Shown here: piece by piece, positions 28,290-40,000 of the stretch
Numbering within the stretch: the first letter of the stretch is position 1
Layout: every line of letters begins with the position of its first letter
Origin: an uncultured Bacteroidales bacterium
GTDB taxonomy: Bacteria; Bacteroidota; Bacteroidia; Bacteroidales; Bacteroidaceae
Length of the DNA: 64,000 nucleotides
Assembly: GCA_902799685.1 (NCBI GenBank)
Contig: CADCBO010000005.1
Location: 95,864 to 159,863, forward strand
Direction: 5' to 3'
Notes under the pieces: model-generated
Databases searched by the model: none
Seen by the model: the letters and a program-made list of their open reading frames with translations, nothing else
What the model was told of the DNA's origin: nothing
Made by a program: the position numbers and the translations under genes

Positions 28290-30119
28290 ATGAAAAAGAC
28301 AGTATTTCTGCTTATGGGAGTAGCCACTCTGATGGCATTCCAGGCTTGCCAGGACAGCACTGCAGTCAATGGCATTGAGAGCATCAAGGACAGCACCACC
28401 GAGATCCGTTTCACAAACTACGTGAACGGCCTTACACGTGCATCCAGAGATAAAGGGAATTCATTCCAGGATTATGACACTATCGAGGTCTATGGATACC
28501 AGTCACAGAACCCCGATCCTCTGTTCAACCATCAGAGAGTAATAAATCTGCAGGGTTGGTACTACACTCCCGTCAAGTACTGGGAGAAGAACTCCACCTA
28601 CGATTTCTATGCAATATTCCCCTACAACTACCCGGTTAACAGCTTTAACAGGGATACCAGACTGTTCAGCGTAAGCAGCTTTACCGTTAAGGAGGCAGCA
28701 GCCGACCAGATTGACCTGATGATTGCCAAGCAGATTACCGGTCATCTGCCCTACAATGTGGTTCCGTTTGAATTCAACCACATACTGAGCAACGTAAGTT
28801 TCTACCTTAAGACTGCCGATGAGTTCAGTACTGACGGTATTGTAGGCGTAAAAGTTATTAACTTTGATATTACCGGCCTTTACGGCGAGGGTTCATTTGC
28901 ACAGACCGGTTGGGATAACAACAACGTGTTTGTAGGCGACTGGACTCCCGTGGAGACATCTGAATATGACCTGCCCGCAGTTAAGGATTCAGTTTATCTG
29001 GTAGGCGCAACAAAGGCTCAGACCGTTGTGAATGACCTGCTCCTGCTCCCGCAGCAGATAAATGACAACGCTAAGGTAACCATTACCTTCCAGCTCATGT
29101 ATGAGGACGAGACCGCATCAGTGTTTACACGCACCGTGGCTCTGAACAAGATTGTAGGCACCAGAAAGTCTGATCCCACAAAGAGCATTACTCTGGCCAA
29201 GTGGGATCCCAATTTCCGCTACAACTACACCATATCTGTAAACCCGGCTATCACAGACCAGGGCGGTCATCATCTGCCTATTGCTAACGATGAGCACAGC
29301 CAGGAGCAGTTTGAGAACACTGATTCCATTACACCTAACATCAACATCATTGAGATAGACAATGACGGTGACGGCGTTCCCGATGAGTGGTGGATTGACA
29401 GCGATCTGGACGATCAGCCCGACTATCCTATCATTTGGCAGGATATTGACGGCGACGGTAAGGAAGAGGGTCTGCCCGACCGCGACGGTGACGGTGAGCC
29501 CGATCACACTAACGGTACAGATGATCCCGATGTAATATGGCAAGACACTGACGGCGACGGCGTTGTGGATACTGAGCTGGAGCGTGATAAGACCACTCCC
29601 GGTGACATAGATCCCGGACTGCCTTCTGATACTACAGATACCAACTACCCCGACACATGCTACGTAGATTATGACGGTGCCGAGACCGGTGGCTACAAGC
29701 AGCCCACATCATGGCTGGTAACCGATGCCGACGGTGAGTTCTGGGTTGATACCGACAACGACGGCCAGGGCGACATCAAGGTTGTATGGAAGGATGTAGA
29801 TGGTGACGGATTGCTGGAAGGTATTGCCGACAAGGACGGTGACGGCAAGGCTACCGAGAATGATAACTATGACGGTGACCACAAGGATTACCTGGATAAC
29901 GACAATGAGTTTGATGTTATTCTGTACGCTCACGTTATCAAGAATGATGACGGAACCGAGGATTATGAGAAGGACGAAGAGGGCAACACCAAGTGGTATG
30001 AGTTGGAGAAGAAAGCTCCCACTCCCGATGTTCAGGAGGTTACCACCGAGATCCAGTTCTCCGCTACAGTTGTTGACTGGAACGATGACTACAACGCAGA
30101 ATACATCATTAAAGAATAA
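28290..30119 (+). CDS. Fimbrillin family lipoprotein 7 with calcium-loop (DxDGDG) segment
   Basis: The 609-residue protein has lipobox FQAC (Cys20), IRFTNYVNGLTR with candidate site Arg50, YWEKNSTYDFYAIFPYN and FNHILSNVSFYL. After the fimbrillin body (to about residue 345) comes an Asp-rich stretch, about residues 355-560, with many D-x-D-G-D-G or D-x-D-N-D-G loops. These resemble thrombospondin type 3 or EF-hand-like calcium sites. The chain then returns to the usual last strand, FSATVVDWNDDYNAEYIIKE. So the extra segment is inserted before the terminal strand, not added after it. Calcium binding is inferred. Confidence 0.88.
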   Translation: MKKTVFLLMGVATLMAFQACQDSTAVNGIESIKDSTTEIRFTNYVNGLTRASRDKGNSFQDYDTIEVYGYQSQNPDPLFNHQRVINLQGWYYTPVKYWEKNSTYDFYAIFPYNYPVNSFNRDTRLFSVSSFTVKEAAADQIDLMIAKQITGHLPYNVVPFEFNHILSNVSFYLKTADEFSTDGIVGVKVINFDITGLYGEGSFAQTGWDNNNVFVGDWTPVETSEYDLPAVKDSVYLVGATKAQTVVNDLLLLPQQINDNAKVTITFQLMYEDETASVFTRTVALNKIVGTRKSDPTKSITLAKWDPNFRYNYTISVNPAITDQGGHHLPIANDEHSQEQFENTDSITPNINIIEIDNDGDGVPDEWWIDSDLDDQPDYPIIWQDIDGDGKEEGLPDRDGDGEPDHTNGTDDPDVIWQDTDGDGVVDTELERDKTTPGDIDPGLPSDTTDTNYPDTCYVDYDGAETGGYKQPTSWLVTDADGEFWVDTDNDGQGDIKVVWKDVDGDGLLEGIADKDGDGKATENDNYDGDHKDYLDNDNEFDVILYAHVIKNDDGTEDYEKDEEGNTKWYELEKKAPTPDVQEVTTEIQFSATVVDWNDDYNAEYIIKE

Positions 30120-30155
30120 TATAATACTGATTGCTATAATAATCTGATTAAGACT

Positions 30156-31679
30156 ATGAAACTTAAACTGATAGCAATAGCATCAACGGCACTCCTCACG
30201 GTTGCCTGCTCAAACAACAGCACTCTGCAGGAATCAGATCCGGGCAGGTTCCCTGACTCATACATTGAGTTCAGCAACTACGTGAGCGGAATGACACGCG
30301 CCTCAAAGAACGGGACCAACCCGTTCGTTGAGGGCGATGCCATGGCTGTATGGGGTTACCAGACCACAGGTGAGTATCTGGACACCATATTCAATAACCA
30401 GCGCGTATATTACGTGAGCGGAACCACCTGGAACTATGACAACAAGAAACTGTGGAACATAGGCTCCAAGTACAAGTTCTACGGATTATTCCCCTACAGC
30501 GAGGATCTGTACGTGATAGGCGATGACAACAAAGTCACCTTTGCCGACTACGTGAACCCCAGCAACCCCGATGAGCAGACAGACCTGATGATTTCGGAGA
30601 TAAGGGAGATATCACCGTTCAACACGGTTGACATGATATTCCATCACATAATGAGCAATGTGAATGTGATGGTAAAATTCTCTGACAAAGCCGACATGAG
30701 CGGCATAGCCGGCGCCACACTTCTGAGCCTGCATCTGACCGGTGTTAAGAATACCGGAACATACACGCAGACAGGGTGGACAAGCAGCAAGATGGCCGAG
30801 GGTGAATGGACAGGTCAGAGAGGCCGGATGGATATAGCCGAGGTCAAGAACGTAAACTTTAACACAGACGGCACATCAGTATATGCCATAAATGACCTTA
30901 TCACTATCCCGCAGCAGCTGTACAATCAGGACGGCGATTATCAGGACGTAATGATAGACGCCGTATTCCGCGTACGCTACAATGATACCACCAGCTCTAC
31001 TTTCATAAAGAAAGGCATACGTCTGGCCGGTATCCAGGGTAAGGACAAGCAGGGTGTTGCCCGTAAGATTTCATCGTGGGACATAAACAACCGCTACAAC
31101 TACATACTTGCGTTCAATCCCGCAACCAATACCCGCGTATGGGACGCCGACGGTGACGGCAGCATTCAGATTGACCCCGAAACCGGCGACACCATAACCA
31201 GGACAGATGACACCCCCACCCCCGGTGTAATGCGCTATGACCCTGATAACCCGGACGTTATACAGGTTCTTGAGGACACCGACGGTGACGGTGTACCGGA
31301 CACCTGGGTGGATTACCCCATAATCTGGGAGGATATAGACGATGACGGTCTGCTGGAAGGCGGTATTGACCGCGACGGCGACGGTCATATAGACAACGTG
31401 GATGATGACGACATCACCAACCAGAACAATGACCCGCACTCCGATCCCACCGACGGCAGTCCCAGCAACCCGGATGGAAAGGACGTGATACTGGTGCATG
31501 TTGATACCGACGGTGACGGCGATGTGGATGAGGATGACGGCTGGGTACAGCTGGAGAAAGACCCCGACACAGGCGAGATATATCCCGAGCGTGAAACCGA
31601 CGAATACGTAATAGAATTTACCGCCACAGTGTCTGACTGGGAAGATATTTACAACTTGGACTATCAGATTAACCACTGA
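30156..31679 (+). CDS. Fimbrillin family lipoprotein 8 with calcium-loop segment
   Basis: The 507-residue protein has lipobox TVAC (Cys18), IEFSNYVSGMTR with candidate site Arg48, LWNIGSKYKFYGLFPYS and FHHIMSNVNVMV. Residues about 328-470 hold a shorter version of the Asp-rich insert of gene 7 (WDADGDGS, DTDGDGVPD, DRDGDGHID, DTDGDGDVDEDDG), again followed by a final FTATVSDWEDIYNLDYQINH strand. It is 36 bases after gene 7 and is its closest paralogue. Confidence 0.88.
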   Translation: MKLKLIAIASTALLTVACSNNSTLQESDPGRFPDSYIEFSNYVSGMTRASKNGTNPFVEGDAMAVWGYQTTGEYLDTIFNNQRVYYVSGTTWNYDNKKLWNIGSKYKFYGLFPYSEDLYVIGDDNKVTFADYVNPSNPDEQTDLMISEIREISPFNTVDMIFHHIMSNVNVMVKFSDKADMSGIAGATLLSLHLTGVKNTGTYTQTGWTSSKMAEGEWTGQRGRMDIAEVKNVNFNTDGTSVYAINDLITIPQQLYNQDGDYQDVMIDAVFRVRYNDTTSSTFIKKGIRLAGIQGKDKQGVARKISSWDINNRYNYILAFNPATNTRVWDADGDGSIQIDPETGDTITRTDDTPTPGVMRYDPDNPDVIQVLEDTDGDGVPDTWVDYPIIWEDIDDDGLLEGGIDRDGDGHIDNVDDDDITNQNNDPHSDPTDGSPSNPDGKDVILVHVDTDGDGDVDEDDGWVQLEKDPDTGEIYPERETDEYVIEFTATVSDWEDIYNLDYQINH

Positions 31680-31705
31680 TAATCCTACCATAACAGGTTT
31701 TAGGC

Positions 31706-32929
31706 ATGACTAAGAAAATTTCTTACATTGTTTTAGCCATCCCAATCCTGCTCCTTCAGTTCTCATGCTGCAGGAGCAGGATTGAGGAGCTTGAGCCCAT
31801 ACAGCTGGGCTGTGCCATACAGTCCGGCACCAAGGCTATCGTTACCGACAAGCAGTCTCTGATACAGCAGAGCTATAACGGCGGCAATGGCAATGAGAAA
31901 GGATTTGGTGTTTACGGATACAAGACAGTAAACACAAACAAGACCAGGATATTTGACAATACCGAGGTCAAACCGGAGTCCGATGCCGAAACCACCCCAT
32001 GGTACTACAACCCCATACGCTACTGGGACAGCAACCCTGAGGCCAGCTACCAGTTCATAGCCTACTGGCCCCACCTGGACACATCGGGCAGCGGTACGTA
32101 TGTAAGTGAAACAAACGGGACGCTTACCATAAACAACATTCCCAACTGGCAGAAGGCCAGTATAGGCAACAATCAGGTTCATGAATTTGCTTATGATACC
32201 GATGGTGACGGTACTGATGACACCTACCCCGATTCCCTTATCATTCAGAATGCAATGGACCTGATGACATCGGTCCGCGTGGGACGTTACGTAGGCACCG
32301 GAGCTGCATTTTCAGATCACTATGTAAGGTTCACATTCAGCCATCTGCTGGCCAAAGTGGAGTTCAGGGCATACTACGTGGGCGATCTGACTAAAGAGGT
32401 TAAGGTAAAGAGCATAACCCTTAAAGAGAACGGCTCAAACTACATAATGGCTCCGTCCGGCACGGTGAATGCCACACATATTTTCCACGAAGCCAATCAT
32501 AGCGCCCAGGTTACTTATGCAACAGCAGGAACAACAGGAAATGTAATGCCGTTGCTGAGTGCAGCCGACTTTACAGCTCCCGCCGACGGCATAGTTCTGC
32601 CCAAGGGAACGTGGGCAGATGATAACGCAGCCCCGCAGAGGACACAGCACCTGTGCACCTGGCTTACTGTTCCCAGCCAAAACTGGAACAATCTGGCTCT
32701 GGACTTTGAGTACGCCATTAACAATGCCACCACAACAGGAACCGCTACCGGTCTTACGCTGACATCGACCGATGCCAACAGCCAGCAGCTTGCGGGACAG
32801 ACCCTTTCAGGTCATTCTTACGTGGTGACTCTCAAGTTTACAGCCGCAAACGGCATAGAAATTGAGTCAATCCAGGTAAAAGATTGGGTAAATTCAACCC
32901 CAATTACCCCTAGTGTATATAACTGGTAA
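31706..32929 (+). CDS. Fimbrillin family lipoprotein 9
   Basis: The 407-residue protein has lipobox QFSC (Cys21, followed by a second Cys). A T-K-A site occurs at Lys43; YWDSNPEASYQFIAYWPHL and FSHLLAKVEFRAYYV follow. One isolated DTDGDGTDDTY loop occurs mid-chain. It ends with a VKDWVNSTPITPSVYNW strand. The motif set is more divergent than in members 1-5, which may point to a minor or tip-proximal subunit. Confidence 0.85.
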   Translation: MTKKISYIVLAIPILLLQFSCCRSRIEELEPIQLGCAIQSGTKAIVTDKQSLIQQSYNGGNGNEKGFGVYGYKTVNTNKTRIFDNTEVKPESDAETTPWYYNPIRYWDSNPEASYQFIAYWPHLDTSGSGTYVSETNGTLTINNIPNWQKASIGNNQVHEFAYDTDGDGTDDTYPDSLIIQNAMDLMTSVRVGRYVGTGAAFSDHYVRFTFSHLLAKVEFRAYYVGDLTKEVKVKSITLKENGSNYIMAPSGTVNATHIFHEANHSAQVTYATAGTTGNVMPLLSAADFTAPADGIVLPKGTWADDNAAPQRTQHLCTWLTVPSQNWNNLALDFEYAINNATTTGTATGLTLTSTDANSQQLAGQTLSGHSYVVTLKFTAANGIEIESIQVKDWVNSTPITPSVYNW

Positions 32930-32992
32930 ATATTTTTAGTATATTTACGCGATTATTTATAGATGAGAAAAGAGGGCTATAACACATATAAC

Positions 32993-34078
32993 ATGAAACG
33001 TTCAAACACAGCAATTGCAGGCGGTGTGCTGGCATTGCTTGTTTTATGTTTGGCCTCATGCCAGAGTGATGAGATAGAAAGCGGCCGCTGCAACATTGTG
33101 CCGGAGTTTGTACAGCAGCAGGGCACGGTAATCACCACCCGCGCACTCTTGAGCGGATATACGGAATATACACCCGCCCCCAATAATGTCATATATGCGT
33201 ATGCCCAGGAATTTGAAACCGGCACGGCTCTGGTAAATGGTGATTTCAGCTATAATGCCGGCAGCAGCAGATGGAATTCAACACTGGATCTGGAAATCGC
33301 GCACAAATACTACCTTTACGCCTACCAGCCGGCAGGAATAAGCACCAGGGATAACACGACATTCTCTGCTGCCGACGGAGGCGGATACAAGCTGCACGCC
33401 ACTGTCAACACCTTATCGGCAGGTGACCCCACCATATCGGTTGCTGCAGCCAGAGATTATTACGAAACATCTGCATACATTGATCCCACACCGGTTCCGG
33501 GTGACTTTGTCTTTGGCCCCATATCAAACAACAGCGCCAACCCCGACAAGGTGCTTCTGGCCATGAACCATCTGTATGCCCAGGCATCACTCAATTTCAA
33601 GATAGACGCCACATACAGCCAGCTGCGCAAGATTGTCATAACCGGAATCAAGGCCAGGACCACACTTGGGCAGGCAACCATGGATGTCAAGTTCAGCGGC
33701 AGCCCTGTGCCCGCATGGGGAACTCCCACTGCATCCAATCTGGAGGTTGAAATTCCCATTCAGGGTGACTCCATTATATTGACCACAGATTTTAAGGCTA
33801 ACCCTGTAGCAGCGTTCTGCTATATGCCTGTGGCAGCCACAAGTCTGCCAATAGAGCTTGAGGTTACTTATAACGTTTACCATTGTAACGCCACACTCCC
33901 GTCCGATGACCCGGGAGAATGGCTAATCCGTAAGCAACAACATGCCATCAACGGCAAGATAATGCCATCGGCATTGCCCGCGGCGGGAACCAACTACCCC
34001 ATCAACATAACCGTCAACCCCACTTACCTGTATCAGTTGAGTGATGACGATGCGGGAATAGAACTGACAATAGAATAA
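32993..34078 (+). CDS. Fimbrillin family lipoprotein 10 (divergent)
   Basis: Start chosen at ATG 32993, giving lipobox LASC (Cys23) and a 361-residue protein; an earlier ATG at 32963 would add ten polar residues. It has a T-T-R-A site at Arg50, YYLYAYQPAG and LLAMNHLYAQASLNF, a weak form of the family HILSKLNV motif. The last strand is TYLYQLSDDDAGIELTIE. It ends 18 bases before the first giant YGGGN gene, which is therefore probably in the same transcript. Confidence 0.83.
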   Translation: MKRSNTAIAGGVLALLVLCLASCQSDEIESGRCNIVPEFVQQQGTVITTRALLSGYTEYTPAPNNVIYAYAQEFETGTALVNGDFSYNAGSSRWNSTLDLEIAHKYYLYAYQPAGISTRDNTTFSAADGGGYKLHATVNTLSAGDPTISVAAARDYYETSAYIDPTPVPGDFVFGPISNNSANPDKVLLAMNHLYAQASLNFKIDATYSQLRKIVITGIKARTTLGQATMDVKFSGSPVPAWGTPTASNLEVEIPIQGDSIILTTDFKANPVAAFCYMPVAATSLPIELEVTYNVYHCNATLPSDDPGEWLIRKQQHAINGKIMPSALPAAGTNYPINITVNPTYLYQLSDDDAGIELTIE

Positions 34079-34096
34079 CACTGAAAGCATAGAGCT

Positions 34097-37000
34097 ATGA
34101 AGATATTATCCAACATACACAGCAACAACATAAAATCGCTCAGATTTATCGGGGCGGTATTGTTGTTTTTATCAACCACCTCCACCCCCCTCTATGCCGA
34201 TATAGTCATCAAGGGCGATGTCTATGGCGGCGGACGCGAGGGTGCAGTAGGAACCGGCAATACCACAACTGCTGTTAATGCGGCAAAAGAGAGTGTTGCA
34301 ATAACTGATGCTACGTATAAAGCCACTAACATAACGGTAAACGCCGGTCAGGTACGCACGGTATTCGGCGGCGGACAGGAAGGCCGCACGTTTGGCAGCA
34401 CAGATGTTCAGGTTAATGCCGGAGAGATAGGAAGCTCTGACTGGGAAGGCACCATACACGGAGGTCTGTTTGGAGCGGGCGACGGTAATGGCGCATTGGT
34501 GTTTGGAGGCAGTAATGTTGAAATAAACGGAGGTACTATAGTACAGAACGTGTATGGCGGCGGTAACGAGGCCGAGCTGATAGGTACTACCAACGTCAAC
34601 CTTAAGGGAGGCGACTTGCAGGCAGCTGTTTACGGCGGTGCCCGTGTGGCCAACATCTACGGCTACTCTCTGGTGAACGTAAACGGTGCTGAAGCAGCAA
34701 ACGACATGATTATAGGCGCTGTTTATGGCGGAAACGATATAGCAGGAAACATTACCATTCCCAACGGAACAAACTGGTCATGGATTAGAGGAAATAACCT
34801 GACACTTCCCACTCTGAATGAGGATGCTACCAAGCCCATAAGCAATAATGGCTACGGTATAGACAAGTCCTGGAACGCGTTTGTAGTGTCCAGCCATAGC
34901 GCAAGCCACAAAGTTTATGTGGCGCAGCTGTTTGGCGGCGGTAACGGCGAATACACATATACCGGCACTCCGGGTAACGAAACCATGAGTGAGCTCAATG
35001 AGCGCGTCTGGAACAGTTCCACAAGCAGTTGGGATATATCAGCGCATTCATTTACAGGTCTGGTCAGCAGGCCCGAGGTCAGCAAGGTTTATCTGGAGCT
35101 TAATGGCGGTAACTTTGGCTACGTATATGGCGGCGGTAACAATGCCACCGTAACAAGCGAGACCGTAATCTGCCTGAACAACACCACAGCCAATCGTTAT
35201 GAACTGGAAGCTGACAAGATGCGTGGTATGGGTATAAACCTGGATGTGGATAAAGCCGCATACACCATATCGGGAACCGGCAGTTCTGCCACATCTACAC
35301 CCAAATTCCAGTTTGACCGCGTGTTTGGAGGCAACAAGAACGCCGATATGGCCATACACCCCAAATGGCATCTGAACCAAGGCACCATCAACGCCCTCTA
35401 CTCCGGTGGTGATGCAGGCGATATGACATACGAGAATGGTCTGATGCTGGTACTGTCCAGCCCGGATCTGGAGGTCAATAACGTATATGGCGGTTGCCGT
35501 AGGGCCGATGTAATACCCAGCAATCTTGCACTGATAAACAATAACGAGTATGAGGAACCCACAACAGGCATAAAATTCCCCAAAGGATATTCTGCCCGCG
35601 TGCTTGTTACAGCCGGAACAATAGGTAATGTCTATGGCGGTAACGATATATCGGGTGATGTATTTGGCGGAAACGCCATAGAGATACGCAGTTCCATCAC
35701 AGGCAGCGTATATGGTGGCGGCAACGGTTCTTACGTCTATACCGACAAGGAATCACTGGCCAATGACCCCACTTACGGTGATTTCTACTACGCAAATTAC
35801 AGCACTACAGAGAATACAGCCAGTGTTGACTCGCTCAATAAATTCAGGCCTCACACATCAAAATCCTATATCCATGTGGCCGGTTCTGAAAACGCAGTAA
35901 CTGAAATTGATGCTGTCTATGGCGGTGGTAACAGCGCCACTGTATCCGATGCCATAAACCTGGTTCTTGGTACTTACACCCAGATAGGCAACGTATTCCT
36001 GGGCAGCAACGGTCTGGACATGGTGAACAAGGAAACCGGCGGCACACTTAACCTGTACAAGACCAACAGCAACCTGGATCTTACCAAAACTGATATTTTC
36101 AACACCTATATGCAGGGTGCGGCTGTATCATGTATGCCTGTATATACGTTTGATGATTCATATCCCAGAACCTATGATGCCGCTCAGGACAGCAAGTATG
36201 CTCATATAGGCTCTTTCTATTGCGGCGGTAATGTAGGCAGTATGACATCGGCCGCAAACTTTGATATCTCTTTTGCCAAGCCTATCATCATAAAAAACAA
36301 GCTGGTGGGCGGATGCAACGATGCATTTGTTGAAGAGACTGCAGGCCTGAATGCACGCAACGAGGGCGGTTTCACTGTAGAGCCGGCTTCGGGTGCTAAG
36401 ATACATCTTACCGTTAACGGTGTTATTTTTGCAAACTCGGTAGATACTACCGCCGGTAATCAGGGTAACATTTTCGGAGGCTGCTTTAACAGCGGTATTA
36501 TAAACGGCGATGTTGTTATAGACCTCCTGCAGAATATCATTCCGTCCAGCTCTGATATCAACACAGGCATGGATACATATCTTGCCAATAGCAGCAACCT
36601 TTTCAACACCCCGTTCAGCGTATTTGGCGGAGGCTTTGGTAAGGATGCTACCATTAAAGGCAACACCACCATTAACATAAATGGTAACAGCGTTAGTGAT
36701 GGTAAGGCTCTCAAGGTATTCGGCGGTGGTTACGGCGGTACAATAGACGGCAACACTACAGTAAGTCTTGCTAAAGGAGAGATAGGTAAGCTGTACGGCG
36801 GCGGATTTGAAGGCCCCGTTACCGGCAACACCGCTCTGTATCTTACCGGAGGCTCTGTTTATGACACATTCGGCGGCTCATGCAATGCCGATATTGACGG
36901 TTATGCACAGACTTTTGCCGGAACCGGTCTGAACAACACCACAGGTTCTGCCACTATCAGAAACAACATATATGGCGGCAATGACTTTGGCGGCAGCATC

Positions 37001-40000
37001 AACGGATTCGGTGATTTCTATGACAAGGTAACAGAAACAGGTATGGTATATAACCCGTCAGAAGCAGCCAAACCTGCCGTTACACAAGCATCTGCATACG
37101 TAGAGTATGTATCGGGAGTTATTACCAACTATATATTTGGAGGCTCATGCGGTAATTACGATTATAACAATTCCGCTTATACCAGCCACAAGAACACCCC
37201 TAACCCGTATCCTTTCCTGGGTAACGCATTTGTAAACTTCAAGCCCAACTCATCAACAAGTACAACAATATCCAAGGTGTTCGGTGCAGGCCAGGGTTAT
37301 TCGGGCGAGTCGGCATCGGCCAGCGAGCAGGACAAGATGCAGAACCGCAGCTATGTTCATGTAGATATACCCGAAGGTACCGCCAAGTTCAGCACCACAG
37401 AGTTTTTTGGTGCCGGTGCATATTCCGGTATAGGTATGGGTATTAACCCAAGTTCTGCCGGTTTCCATGCAGATTCCGTATCGGCAGTAATAGACCTTGT
37501 ACGTGGAGAGATAAAAAATGCATACGGCGGCGGATATGAGGAAGGTGTTACACGCCGTACCGTGGTAAATGTGCCGGTTGGCTCAGAAATTAAGGCAAAT
37601 GAAATATTCGGTGGCGCATACGGTGTAAGGAACAACGCTCCTTGCGATGTTTATGAATCACAGGTGAACTACCGTAGTGACAAAGCAGTTATTGAAGGCG
37701 TATTTGGTGGCAACAACAACAAGCGCCGTACACTCTATGCCCATGTTAACATATACTCAAAGGCTTTAGCCAGCAGTGGTTACAATCCCCCCATATTCGG
37801 TGCCGGTAAAGGTGAAGGCACCTGGGCACAATATACCGAGGTCAACCTTATGGATGGCGCCGGAACCTATAATGTTTATGGCGGCGGCAATGCAGGACGT
37901 GTTCTAAATATAGAGTCTGTCAAGGCATTGACCACATATACACCCGATGCATCCGAAACCGGTGTAGCAAGTCCGGCCAATTATTACAGGGAGTTGGGAA
38001 CCACATGGTATAGAGATGATGTACTGGATCCTAATCAGATTCACACCCATACGGTTGATGGAGAGACAATCTTTACAAACACCAACGTAAACATTAATAA
38101 AGGTGCTACAGGCGGCTACATTTACGGAGCCGGTCTTGGACCTACAGCAAATGTCAGTGGTTCAACTTTCATTCATCTTAATGGCGGAAATGTAACAAGA
38201 GACATCTATGGTTCCGGTTCACAAGGCTCTGTACTGAATAAGGACAAGCTTGCTTTCAAAGCCCAGACATGGGTGTATGCTGAGGGCGGAACCGCGCGTA
38301 ACCTCTATGGAGGCGGCTGGAAAGGTAGTGTAGGTTACCATGACGAGGATTATGCCGACACTACAAATGATGTGCTTGGCTACTCAAACGTAATAGTGGG
38401 TAAGATAGGCGGAACTGATTTCCATAATGGCATACCGGCAATTCAGCGTAATGTCTATGGCGGCGGTGAAGGCGGTACCATTTACGGTAAGGCTAATGTC
38501 ACCGTCAACAACTGTTATGTAGGTTTCAGGTATGAAAACGGTAATTACGTTGAGCAGCTTGATGACGCCAAGCCTGGAGACAATCTACTGGACGGAAGCG
38601 GAAACGTATTTGGCGGCGGCTACGTAATAAACAGTTTTGTTGACAGCACCAACGTAAAAATGTATGGCGGTACCGTACGCGGAAACATTTACGGTGGCGG
38701 TGAGGTTGGTCCTATAGGACGCGGTAACGTAAGAAACAGCCAGAATGTATTAACACTGACACCGTTTGAGAATGGTCCGGCCAAGATATACAAGCCCGGT
38801 CATACACATGTTGAACTGTACGGAGGCCATGTAATGCGCAACGTATTTGGCGGAGGCCGCGGTACAGACAGCTGGGGCGGTAAAGGCGATAAGTTTATGG
38901 ACCAGATGATGTCACAGCAGGAGATTGATGCCTGTGACTGGGACAGCCGTGGTTTCATATTCGGTCAGACCGAGGTGTTTATACGCGGCGGCGAGGTAGG
39001 TACTACCGCCAATGTGGCACTTGGCTACGGTAACGTATTTGGCGGCGGTGACCTGGGTTATGTATATTCAGGTTCCGGCAAGAGAGCCGAAAGCGGAGCT
39101 GCAGGACTGATGCCCAGCAGTACATTAGGTTATTATTATGAACATAACGGCTCTAGTTTCAAGACCTACTCTAACGGCACCGTAACCGAGAACAGACTGA
39201 CCGATGACAGCCGTGTCATTGTTGAACCATGGGCAATGGTTACAGGCGATGCCGGAGTTACACTGGGCGACTCTCTTTTTGCCAAGGGCCAGTATATACC
39301 CACCGATTATCTGGATAAGCTTAAGAACAAGAACTTAGATGAAGGAAGATGGGGCCAGATAAGTCTTGACGGCGTTATTATACGTAATGCCGTGTTTGCC
39401 GGAGGTAACGTTTCGGCCGGTAGTGATGTGGTCTATGCCAACACCAACACCGTACTGGGCAATGCCACAGCCATATTGCGCGATGTCTATAACCGTGACC
39501 TGATAACCATTGGAACAGAGCATACCGGAGGTCTGTACGGTGACGGCAACCTTACCCTGGTGGATGGTTACCGTGAGCTGAACATCACCAACTACGGTAC
39601 CGACTATTTCAGCCAGCCTGCCGAGATAACTCTTAATGATTACAGGAAGATGAATGACCGTGAAAAAGCTTATTATGAACTTAAGTTCAAGTGCATCCAG
39701 ACTTGTGAAGGCAAAGACCATAAGACATACAACCCCGGCAAGCAGCTGACCGCTCAGGAGTATAAGGACCTGTTTGAGGGTACTCAGTATTACAACAGCA
39801 CATACTGGGAGGAGTGCGGTTTTGTATCCATTTATGCCGGACGACTGCTCAACACCATTCAGCGTGCCGATTTCTGCGGTATATTCGGAAGCCGCATGGT
39901 GCTTCAGGGTGCCCGCGACCGTGTGCCTGAGATAGTTGACTATACTGACTATACAGTAAACCGTGTAGGCGAGATTTCACTCAACAAGGTAAACAGTCAG

